A DNA stretch of 64,000 bases from Psychrobacillus soli. GTDB lineage: Bacteria > Bacillota > Bacilli > Bacillales_A > Planococcaceae. The translations under genes were made by a program, and so were the position numbers. The stretch spans positions 28,567 to 92,566 of the forward strand of contig NZ_VDGG01000002.1 of assembly GCF_006861775.1 (NCBI RefSeq), written 5' to 3'. Of this stretch, positions 57,057-64,000 are shown piece after piece (position 1 is the stretch's first letter; every line of letters begins with the position of its first letter). The notes under the pieces are model-generated. The model was not told the DNA's origin and ran no database searches. It saw nothing but the letters and a program-made list of their open reading frames with translations.

Positions 57057-57222
57057 TGCGGGGAACATTGTACAATTAATTGGCAACTTCGGATTTCCAA
57101 TCGTCGTTTCTATTTATTTATTACACCGCTTTGAAAATAAAATAGAATCCCTTGAAAATGCCGTCAACAGCATTCAGAATGTAGTAAATAGTAGTATTGA
57201 AAAAAGAAAAGGAGGTGAATGA
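57049..57222 (+). CDS. YvrJ family small membrane protein
   Basis: A 57-residue protein: NFGFPIVVSIYLLHRFENKI (about 13-32) is the YvrJ family signature, one membrane segment followed by a coiled helix. In B. subtilis yvrJ lies next to the SigO genes. The gene starts inside the sigma gene's end (ACACATG) and stops directly before the next ATG (GAATGAATG). Ribosome site AGAAAGGAG. Confidence 0.85.
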   Translation: MIDAGNIVQLIGNFGFPIVVSIYLLHRFENKIESLENAVNSIQNVVNSSIEKRKGGE

Positions 57223-57447
57223 ATGAACGAAACGGATATTCTGATGATTATAAAACAGCTAGAACCGAAACTACAAAGTGTATTATTTCAAACAAGTAAT
57301 GACTGCAGAGAAGACCTGGAACAAGATTTGAAAGAACGTATTATCAAAATTATGAAAAATAATATTAACCTTGAGGTCCCAGGATTTTTTGACTTCATAG
57401 GAGAAGAACTGATGCTAGACTATTCTGAAGGACTAACGAGGTGCTGA
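57223..57447 (+). CDS. RsoA-like sigma region-2 subunit
   Basis: A 74-residue protein. LEPKLQSVLFQTSNDCREDLEQDLKERIIKIM resembles sigma region 2.1-2.2, in which REDLEQ-type residues bind the beta' clamp of RNA polymerase. That is the role of RsoA (YvrHa), the co-sigma of SigO. GGAGGTG lies right before the ATG. The order sigma-yvrJ-rsoA differs slightly from the B. subtilis locus. Its partner is very likely the 174-residue sigma protein. Confidence 0.75.
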   Translation: MNETDILMIIKQLEPKLQSVLFQTSNDCREDLEQDLKERIIKIMKNNINLEVPGFFDFIGEELMLDYSEGLTRC

Positions 57448-57531
57448 AACAATTCTTTATTTAATATTTCTTACATTAACTATGTCACTAGCATTACAAT
57501 TAATCATTGGAACTATTACCATCCGTATATG

Positions 57532-57582
57532 AACTGCACCTCCGTTGTTAGTAAAAACTAACATTTGTAGGTGCAGTTTTTA
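57532..57582 (+). terminator. Terminator of the sigma-yvrJ-rsoA operon
   Basis: AACTGCACCT pairs with AGGTGCAGTT, with a second GTTAG/CTAAC stem inside, then TTTTTAA. Confidence 0.88.
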
Positions 57583-57592
57583 ATACGCGTAA

Positions 57593-58234
57593 CTAGAATT
57601 CTAAAATTGTATACACAGATTTTTCTATTCCAGGAAAGAGTCTGTATATACTCATTCCGATTAACGATTCTATCTCTTTTTTTATCTCATAAAAACCTTT
57701 CCAACGAACCGCAGTATATGTATTTGTACCATGCCTTAAACCAACTGAAATGAACCGTTTCTCAAGTGTGGTAAATCCATTTTCATCCGCTAAAGCATCA
57801 CATAACGTAATCACCTTATTGTACAAATCATAATTACTATTCCCATTTAAAACTTCCACTAATTTATCCTTCATATAATGTGGGACATTTGTCCAGTCAG
57901 TAACGGCTTCTATATTTTTATTTTCACAAGGAAATGAATGTGTCACACATATAATTGCGTTTCCCATATAACCAAGTTCGTCTAAATACATATAACCATC
58001 ATAAGAATGGATAACAGATGGGGTAAATCCTTTATACCTTCCTATATCATGAAGAAGCCCTGCACAATAGGCGATGTCGCAGTCCAGATTATATCCTTTT
58101 TTGGCAAGCTCCGAAATAATGTATTCTGCAGCTTTCGCAACGTTAAGCGAGTGTTTATACCAAGGTCCTACATTTTGTTGGTAGGCTTGTTCAAGTAATT
58201 CAGTAGCATAAGCTCTATCTGTTATATATTTCAT
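57593..58234 (-). CDS. HD-domain phosphohydrolase
   Basis: A 213-residue HD protein. Metal ligands: HSLNVAKAAEYII (first His), CAGLLHDIGRYKG (HD pair, about 59-71), and later VTHSFPC. Such proteins hydrolyse nucleotides or phosphomonoesters. Its start overlaps the HAD gene's stop by 4 bases, so the two are co-transcribed. Confidence 0.82.
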   Translation of the reverse strand: MKYITDRAYATELLEQAYQQNVGPWYKHSLNVAKAAEYIISELAKKGYNLDCDIAYCAGLLHDIGRYKGFTPSVIHSYDGYMYLDELGYMGNAIICVTHSFPCENKNIEAVTDWTNVPHYMKDKLVEVLNGNSNYDLYNKVITLCDALADENGFTTLEKRFISVGLRHGTNTYTAVRWKGFYEIKKEIESLIGMSIYRLFPGIEKSVYTILEF

Positions 58235-58887
58235 AAGCGACTTTGAATAGTAAATTCATTTAGCAATTGTTTAAAGTGTTTGACCTCTTTCATTATTTGA
58301 TTTGGTTGGGTAATAAAGTCAGCGGTTTGATACACGTCCAACCACTGTACTCCAATTGTCAAAACACCAGCGGAAACTCCTGCTACTACATCAGCCTCGC
58401 TATCTCCAACAAACATCGCATCCTCTTTGTTTAGATCAAGTAGAGATAATACCTTCAATATTCCTTCTGGATGTGGTTTCGGCTCGATGACATCATCCCC
58501 TGTAACGATTACATCAAATAGATTGTCCATTTGAAGCGCTTTTAATGAAATTTCTAAACTCCTTCTTGCTTTCCCGGTAACAATAGCTAGCTGACATCCT
58601 TTTTCTTTAATAATTTTTAATAAATCATCCACTTCACTATTACGCTCAACTAATTGTACATGCTTTTCTAAATACTTTTCATAATACAGTTCAATTGCTT
58701 CTTCTTTATTAGGATGAATAAGATTTTCTCTAATAATCCCTGTTTCTGATGGACCAAACATCGCTCGTATATCTTCGGGAGAGAGGTTTTTATTATCAAA
58801 CTCCTTAAATACACTTTGAAATGCGTAATAACAAATAGGTAAAGTATTAGCTAGAGTGCCGTCAAAATCAAAAATGATTGCTTTCAT
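58231..58887 (-). CDS. HAD-superfamily hydrolase, phosphoglycolate phosphatase-like
   Basis: A 218-residue HAD protein. Motif I FDFDGTLANT (nucleophile Asp), motif II AIVTGKARRSLE, motif III with Lys in IEPKPHPEGIL, and motif IV MFVGDSEADVVAG. It is like PpaX/Gph phosphatases. Ribosome site GGAGGTATG precedes the ATG. First gene of a two-gene operon with the HD protein, suggesting a linked nucleotide or sugar-phosphate reaction. Confidence 0.87.
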   Translation of the reverse strand: MKAIIFDFDGTLANTLPICYYAFQSVFKEFDNKNLSPEDIRAMFGPSETGIIRENLIHPNKEEAIELYYEKYLEKHVQLVERNSEVDDLLKIIKEKGCQLAIVTGKARRSLEISLKALQMDNLFDVIVTGDDVIEPKPHPEGILKVLSLLDLNKEDAMFVGDSEADVVAGVSAGVLTIGVQWLDVYQTADFITQPNQIMKEVKHFKQLLNEFTIQSRL

Positions 58888-59069
58888 ATTTTCATACCTC
58901 CGAAAATAGTATCAACTCACTCCAATTTTACCAAATATTCATAATTTAAAATACTATATTTTGGCAAGTACTGAAATTTACAATTCATCTCGTATTAACT
59001 ATTAATGATTCGGGACTGAAATATTTACTTTCAAAAATTTAGGAATTTACAATGCTAAGGAATTCCAAA

Positions 59070-59114
59070 TAAAAAAGCCCAACTTCTCTACAAATTAAAA
59101 CAGAGAAAATGGGC
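59070..59114 (-). terminator. Terminator of the UvrA-like gene
   Basis: GCCCAACTTCTCT (59077-59089) pairs with AGAGAAAATGGGC (59102-59114); on the minus strand TTTTTT follows. Confidence 0.88.
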
Positions 59115-59156
59115 CTTTCCTTTACTTCATTAAATTGTACGATTGTTTATTCTAAT

Positions 59157-62100
59157 CTAATTATTTTGCTCAAGGCATTCATAAACCGCCATCAAATCTC
59201 GTTTATTCAACTCGCGGATACGATTAAAAATCGGAATAGCAGCAACCGCCTCAGTATACAAGTTCTTATCAACAACATCACTTACTTTACCAGTATGCCA
59301 TGTTTCAACTGCGATACCTTCGACAACTTCCTGAAGTCCTTCCTCATTGATACCACTTGCATTACAACTCACACAAGGTATCGTTAATTTTAATACGCCA
59401 TCATGGAGATTTTCTTCTGTAATGACTTTCTTTCCTTTACAGAACGGGCATGGATGACTTTTTTTAATTTTATTAATTTGAGTAACTATTTTTTTATATC
59501 CAAAAGCTTCATAAACATACGTTAGTTTTTTGTACTTCCCATTGGTGAAATACTGATCAATGATTGTTTCTCTTGTCTCTGTGATATTGTCAAAATCACA
59601 GATCGTAACCTCGTTGTTTGTGCTGATGGATTCGATATTGTCTCTAATTCTTTCCCAAAACGGTAAAGCATTTTGTAATACTACTTCATAACCAGCAAAG
59701 CTCGCCATTTCCAACTCGAACATTTTCAGTGCGACTTGTGTTTCGCGAGGCAGCAGGGAGACATCTTCCGTCAATGTCATCTCACCGCCAACAATCGATT
59801 TCATTTTTACCAGTTCCGGTAACATCCCCACTGTTTTCAACACTTGATCGAGTGGTTGATGAATAATCTCGCGAATATCTGTGTCGCCAAAAGAGAGTTT
59901 TTTATAATGGTTTAACACAGTACCTTGACAAATTGGACAGGCAATTTTTTCTTTCGACTCTTTCATTTGCTCTTTAATAATCGATTTGGAAATGACCATA
60001 TACATACTAAGAATCGTATTAAAACCTACCCATGTTCTACGTGCTTTACCTTTCTTGTCATAAAAGGACTTTTCGAAATACCCGTACCAAAATGTATGTT
60101 TTTCTTCATCTGACATGTCATTATAGCTTTTTGTCAGATCATGCCCGAGCTCATTTTTAATTTCTTCAAATATAAATTCTAATTTGGCGTATTGATAATA
60201 TTTCAATACTTCCATCACTTCTGGATACAATAGCCCATCCCAGAATGGAACATTTTTGTCTTGTATAACAAGTTCTTTATCAAATATTTCAATCGCAAGA
60301 CGTCCCGAGCATGATGGACAATGATTGTCCTGTGTAAAGAAATCAAAACTTCTCGTGTCTTTATTGGTCGGATGCGCAGCCACAATATGGTTGATCAGTC
60401 CACCAATTTCATAAAGAAAACTGTATTGGCTATACAAATGTCTTTCCAGATCAATCGCAATAACAGGTGCAATTTTATTTGATTCGTACTCTCCATAAAT
60501 TAAACGGGCCATGGAGGATAGGCTTTTTAAAATACCACCTTTATAAATGTTTTCTGCATTTTTAAAATAGTCGATATGATTTTCTTCTAAGTAATGAATA
60601 CCCGATTGCTGTTTAAGTGTGGAAGAAATAGCTGACGGAGTAGCGATATCCTCCTCATTTTGAAGATGATAATAATCATCGTGACTAACAACATCCAGAC
60701 GCTCTACTGGTGTAAGCCGTCTTTCACCAAAATCTACAATATAATCAGCGTTTTCTAGCATATAAGGATTATGTTCAATCATAATCATCGAGACAGATTC
60801 ATCTTCTAAAATAACCCTGACACTATCTATAAATTGATTTAAAATATTTTGTGATAATCCTTTTGAAGGCTCATCGAAAATAAAAAGCGTATGTGGATTT
60901 TTTGTATTGGCAAATAACTCAGAAACTAAATGGACACATTGAAATTCGCCATTCGATAAGGACTGTGTTTTTCTTTCTAACGTCAAATAACCAAGTCCAA
61001 GTTTGATCAATAAACTTAAACGCTTATGAGCAATGTCTTCATTTGGCAGTTCATCTATAATGTCTTCAATCGAGCGCTCGAAAATATCATCAATATCTTC
61101 ACTATATTTTGTCAGTTTCTTTTTTATGTCTAGAAACGTAGCAACTGTTGACCGACTGGTAATCGATTGGTTTCGATTTTGCCCCACCATTACTAATTTA
61201 TCTTTTGGATATCGCTTCAGAAAATCTTTCGCTATACACTCATTGACAAGTGTAGATTTACCACACCCAGACTCTCCTGTAAAAGTGACAATTCTGTTTT
61301 TAGGAATTTGAATTTCAGCCATTTGTATATTACGACTGTGAAGATCATGAAAATGATAATATTCTGTTGGCATTTCCTGATTTCGTTCCCGATTGATTGG
61401 TTTTGGACGTGGGGATTCTTCTACAATTTTCCCGCCGTACTTACCACTACCTGGTCCAAAGAACAATTGTTCATCCGATGTGTCGAGCACTGTGTCTGAA
61501 TGATCAATGAGCCAAATTTGATTTTTATAGCCTAATTTTTTAATCTGCTCTAAAATTTTTAGTAACGTTTGATGATCAAGACCTACAGAGATTTCGTCAA
61601 TAATAATAACCGTATTTTCACTAGAAGACAAAAATTCTGCCAAGTAAAGTCGCGTTAGTTCTCCACCAGACAATGTTCCCATAATGCGATTTATCGTTAA
61701 GTAACCAATATTCATATTGATTAAATTTTGAAGAATATGTTGTTTCTCTTCACTAATATGTAATTCTTCTGCTAGGGTTAGAATCGATTCAATGTTTAAG
61801 TTGTTAATATCCGAAATATTATGGGGTTGACCCAATAATTCAATATTATATTGCAATGTTTCTGTATTATAGCGCCTGCCCTCACATTTTTTACATTCGA
61901 CATTTTTCGTAGTTCCTCGCCCTTTACAACCTGAACACCAGCCTAATTCATTATTAAATGAAAATACTTCTGGTGAAAGATTAAATTTTTCGGCAAGGCA
62001 AACACGAATGTCTGTGAACACACCAGTATGCGTGCCAATTGTGGAACGAGGATTGGATGAAATGGATGATTTTCCGAGGAAAAGCACTAAAGGCATTTCT

Positions 62101-62327
62101 TCCATCTTTATTGCACTGAAATTGGTTTCCATAATATTTGGAAATAAATACTGATATTCAGCCTTAGGCAATAAAGAAACGAGACGCTTTTTAGATTCTT
62201 CCCCAATTGTTTGACAAAAAGTGGTTTTACCGGAACCTGACAAACCAGCAATTCCTAATGATTTATCCGTCTGTAATGCTACATTTAAATGGTTAATATT
62301 GTTCGCAATTAGTTGATTTATTTTCAT
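59157..62327 (-). CDS. UvrA-like tandem ABC ATPase with a long zinc-cluster C-terminus
   Basis: A 1056-residue protein. ABC half 1: Walker A GLSGSGKTT (about 26-34), NPRSTIGTHTGVFTDIR, CxxC zinc finger (CSGCKGRG to CKKCEG), signature LSGGELTRLYLAEFL, Walker B IIIDEIS. Half 2: Walker A GESGCGKST, signature LSNGEFQCVHLVSEL (degenerate), Walker B IFDEPSKGL, and no zinc finger. After about residue 600 comes a 450-residue region unlike UvrA, with CPSC, CPIC and CPFCKGKK plus CVSC, which resemble zinc ribbons. The UvrB-contact region is not apparent. It is related to UvrA2/DrrC-type proteins but distinct. ATG 62327 follows AGAAAGGG. Confidence 0.82.
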   Translation of the reverse strand: MKINQLIANNINHLNVALQTDKSLGIAGLSGSGKTTFCQTIGEESKKRLVSLLPKAEYQYLFPNIMETNFSAIKMEEMPLVLFLGKSSISSNPRSTIGTHTGVFTDIRVCLAEKFNLSPEVFSFNNELGWCSGCKGRGTTKNVECKKCEGRRYNTETLQYNIELLGQPHNISDINNLNIESILTLAEELHISEEKQHILQNLINMNIGYLTINRIMGTLSGGELTRLYLAEFLSSSENTVIIIDEISVGLDHQTLLKILEQIKKLGYKNQIWLIDHSDTVLDTSDEQLFFGPGSGKYGGKIVEESPRPKPINRERNQEMPTEYYHFHDLHSRNIQMAEIQIPKNRIVTFTGESGCGKSTLVNECIAKDFLKRYPKDKLVMVGQNRNQSITSRSTVATFLDIKKKLTKYSEDIDDIFERSIEDIIDELPNEDIAHKRLSLLIKLGLGYLTLERKTQSLSNGEFQCVHLVSELFANTKNPHTLFIFDEPSKGLSQNILNQFIDSVRVILEDESVSMIMIEHNPYMLENADYIVDFGERRLTPVERLDVVSHDDYYHLQNEEDIATPSAISSTLKQQSGIHYLEENHIDYFKNAENIYKGGILKSLSSMARLIYGEYESNKIAPVIAIDLERHLYSQYSFLYEIGGLINHIVAAHPTNKDTRSFDFFTQDNHCPSCSGRLAIEIFDKELVIQDKNVPFWDGLLYPEVMEVLKYYQYAKLEFIFEEIKNELGHDLTKSYNDMSDEEKHTFWYGYFEKSFYDKKGKARRTWVGFNTILSMYMVISKSIIKEQMKESKEKIACPICQGTVLNHYKKLSFGDTDIREIIHQPLDQVLKTVGMLPELVKMKSIVGGEMTLTEDVSLLPRETQVALKMFELEMASFAGYEVVLQNALPFWERIRDNIESISTNNEVTICDFDNITETRETIIDQYFTNGKYKKLTYVYEAFGYKKIVTQINKIKKSHPCPFCKGKKVITEENLHDGVLKLTIPCVSCNASGINEEGLQEVVEGIAVETWHTGKVSDVVDKNLYTEAVAAIPIFNRIRELNKRDLMAVYECLEQNN

Positions 62328-62435
62328 AGAAAAACCCTTTCTATACTCAAAATTTAGTATTGCCCTGTTCGTAAAAATCCAAATGATCAACAGTTAATCA
62401 TTTTCCAATAAAGTGCTCCTTATCATAAGGAAAGA

Positions 62436-62461
62436 GCGCAATTCTTGTTACGGAATTGCGC
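62436..62461 (-). terminator. Hairpin downstream of the AHSA1 gene
   Basis: GCGCAATTC pairs with GAATTGCGC around TTGTTACG. The T-run is short (CTCTTTCC on the minus strand), so termination is likely but not certain. Confidence 0.55.
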
Positions 62462-62489
62462 CCTATTATAAATGGAAAAATAATAATTT

Positions 62490-62906
62490 TTACAGTTCTG
62501 CTAACACTTTTTCAAGCTTATCTGCCATATTCGTCCAACCATAAGTTGCACCCTCAATAGCTCCTGGGCGAGCTTTTGTTTCTTCACTAAATCCAGATTG
62601 ATCGAGATGTAGTTGGATAGTCCCATCTGCTCCTTCAGTCAAAGTCCATATAACAGTAGTAGTTTCTCCAGCACTTATCCAAGTGTAAGATAATTTATGT
62701 GGCTCGTCCACTTCAAGTACTTCACCATCTACAATGCCATCCCACCATTCAGAAGGCTCTGCCTTAAACTGAAATTTATATCCAACAATCGGTTTAAAGT
62801 TATTATCCCAAATCCATTTTGAAAGCATATCTGAATCTATTAAAGCGTTCCACACTTTCTGAATTGAACTTGTAAATTCAAAATCTAGAGATACATCTGG
62901 TTTCAT
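62490..62906 (-). CDS. SRPBCC/AHSA1 domain protein
   Basis: A 138-residue START-like protein: FTSSIQKVWNALIDSDMLSKWIWD at the N-terminus, EVDEPHKLSYTWISAGETTTVIWTL in the middle, and GWTNMADKLEKVLAEL at the end. AHSA1-type proteins bind hydrophobic ligands, and their pairing with ArsR regulators is common in Bacillus. ATG 62906 overlaps the ArsR stop (ATGA). Confidence 0.87.
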   Translation of the reverse strand: MKPDVSLDFEFTSSIQKVWNALIDSDMLSKWIWDNNFKPIVGYKFQFKAEPSEWWDGIVDGEVLEVDEPHKLSYTWISAGETTTVIWTLTEGADGTIQLHLDQSGFSEETKARPGAIEGATYGWTNMADKLEKVLAEL

Positions 62907-63229
62907 TTTTCTTCCTCCAATAATAAATTTAATTTGATAATTCTTTGTTTCCAAAATCCTTCGTAATAAGATACCCAATCTTGAATTTCTCGAAGTGGAG
63001 TTGCATTCAACCGATACCTTGTTTCTCTACCAATCCTTCGTGCAATTACGAGATCAGCATCTTTAAGGATAGCCAAATGCTTAGAAACTGCTGTACGACC
63101 CATTTGAAAATGTACCGTTATCTCATGTAGAGGTAATTCCTCCACATCCGCTAACATTTGAAGTATTTTTCGCCTTGTTGGATCGGCAACGGCTTCATAA
63201 ACATCTCTCGCTTGACTTTTTTCGTTCAA
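62903..63229 (-). CDS. ArsR family transcriptional regulator
   Basis: A 108-residue winged helix: ADPTRRKILQML, MGRTAVSKHLAILKDADLV (recognition helix, about 45-63), RRIGRETRYRLNATPL (wing). No metal-binding Cys motif is seen, so it is of the ligand- or partner-sensing type found with AHSA1 proteins. TTG 63229 follows AAGGAG by 9 bases; the GTG at 63235 is too close to it. It likely represses its own promoter through the two palindromes upstream. Confidence 0.88.
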   Translation of the reverse strand: MNEKSQARDVYEAVADPTRRKILQMLADVEELPLHEITVHFQMGRTAVSKHLAILKDADLVIARRIGRETRYRLNATPLREIQDWVSYYEGFWKQRIIKLNLLLEEEK

Positions 63230-63253
63230 AATCACCCTCTCCTTATTAATTGG

Positions 63254-63301
63254 ACACCAATTGGTGTTATTATTATATGACACTAATTGGTGTCGCGTCA
63301 A
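63254..63301 (-). promoter_or_regulatory. ArsR promoter with two operator palindromes
   Basis: Minus strand TTGACG (63296-63301), 18 bases, TATAAT (63272-63277). A palindrome GACACCAATTAGTGTC (63279-63294, one mismatch) fills the spacer and a perfect ACACCAATTGGTGT (63254-63267) lies just downstream of the -10, near the start of transcription. Centres are 26 bases apart. Confidence 0.85.
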
Positions 63302-63410
63302 ATTTTACTTTAGTTACAAGGTGACCATTCTCTTCATTTGTTATCAGATGGAGAAATAAATTTGTACAAAAACATGGATATTAGCAATTATATTAATATC
63401 CAGCTTTGTG

Positions 63411-63845
63411 TTATCTGTTTACTGGTGTTAACTGTATTGAAATGATATGATCCGCTATTTGTATTTCTGTTCCCCTAACTACATTTTCATTCATTACTAA
63501 ATTTCGCATTAATAAGTTTTGTTCGAACATACGTTTAAAATTTTCAAAGACAGTTTGAAGTTCTTTATCTGTTTTTACAGTAATATCAACACGCAAATCA
63601 ATTGGAAGGTTTAATTGTTTTCTATATGCTTGTATAGCTCGAATTAGTTCTCTGGCCAATCCTTCTTGTAGAAGTTCTTTGGTTAAAGAGGTATTTAAAG
63701 TAACGGCGTGCTCACCATTTGATGCAGATGCGTATCCATCCTTCGCTATCTTTTCAATTTGTACATCTTCTAACTCTACTTTACCATTTTCGTATTTTAC
63801 AAAGCCTCCTTGCGTAAACTGTTTTATTACGGAACATATCGGGCA
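63411..63845 (-). pseudogene. ileS: Isoleucyl-tRNA synthetase, C-terminal fragment (5'-truncated)
   Basis: The frame is open from 63845, right after a TAA, to 63411. TQGGFVKYENGKVELEDVQI and LLQEGLARELIRAIQAYRKQLN match the extreme C-terminal domain of IleRS; catalytic HIGH and KMSKS parts are absent, and no start codon precedes the homologous part. A TTG at 63659 could start an 82-residue product, but a decayed or partial gene copy is more likely. Confidence 0.75.
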
Positions 63846-63943
63846 TTACTCGCAATTTAGAATGGCATATGGGAAAGAATTAAAAGTAAAGCATCACGGT
63901 CATGGTCGTCTCAATCCAAGTAAACTTGTTATTTTAAGAATTG

Positions 63944-64000
63944 GTTGCTTTCACCAGTAATTTGGTTGCTCTTATGATGATTTGATTGCTTTTGGAATAG
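63944..64000. repeat. 21-bp-period repeat at the window edge
   Basis: TTGGTTGCTTTCACCAGTAAT and TTGGTTGCTCTTATGATGATT follow each other, then TGATTGCTTTTGG; each is 21 bases with TTGGTTGCT conserved. It is the inverted form of the GAAAGCAACCAA repeat at 37698. It may continue past the end. Confidence 0.8.

Overview
The window is AT-rich chromosomal DNA from a spore-forming member of the Bacillales. Three spore germinant-receptor loci, a T-box trp operon, UvsE, YitT, YugN and YvrJ family proteins and AGGAGG-type ribosome sites all point that way. A Psychrobacillus/Lysinibacillus/Sporosarcina-like relative fits best, but that placement is inference. No tRNA, rRNA, CRISPR array or complete transposon was seen.

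Layout. 0-1.4 kb: 3' end of a germinant-receptor operon (gerB end, gerC). 1.5-7.2 kb: accessory stretch with an HTH protein whose ribosome site lies inside a terminator hairpin, acetyltransferases, an orphan holin, unknown small genes, a tyrosine recombinase and three dif-like half-sites. 7.7-12.2 kb: amidohydrolase, BrnQ carrier and an AAA+ regulator that has lost its GAFTGA motif. 12.5-14.5 kb: SulP permease and Usp. 14.5-21 kb: germinant-receptor operon gerA-gerC-gerD-like-gerB-gerB-gerB, the last gerB frameshifted. 21-23 kb: frameshifted yitT and a DUF4097 gene. 23-29 kb: YugN, a RavA/ViaA-like pair, decayed MCP and DUF3243 pieces, uvsE and an internally deleted second uvsE, and a small haem-copper-oxidase-like membrane gene. 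29-35.4 kb: a second germinant operon (gerB-gerA-gerC order) followed again by yitT and DUF4097, so this neighbourhood looks duplicated. 35.4-40.5 kb: PlsC, a kinase-fold protein, a second copy of the small membrane gene, acetyltransferase and nitronate monooxygenase.

40.7-45.6 kb: trpDCFBA without trpE, preceded by a leader holding eight (G/T/C)AG triplets at exact 5-nt spacing (a TRAP-type site with a 5' stem-loop) and then a tryptophan T-box. 45.9-53.8 kb: an eight-gene acyl-CoA catabolism operon headed by a TetR gene, with a (TAAG)8 repeat before the thiolase. 54.5-57.5 kb: a quorum-sensing cassette (XRE-TPR receptor plus a 44-residue secreted pro-peptide) divergent from a three-gene operon coding for a sigma factor, a YvrJ protein and an RsoA-like second sigma subunit. 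57.6-64 kb: HD and HAD hydrolases, a UvrA-like ATPase with an unusual zinc-cluster C-terminus, an ArsR/AHSA1 pair with a two-operator promoter, and a 5'-truncated IleRS fragment.

Most promising undescribed systems: the peptide receptor/pro-peptide cassette facing a split sigma factor, and the combined TRAP-like plus T-box trp leader.
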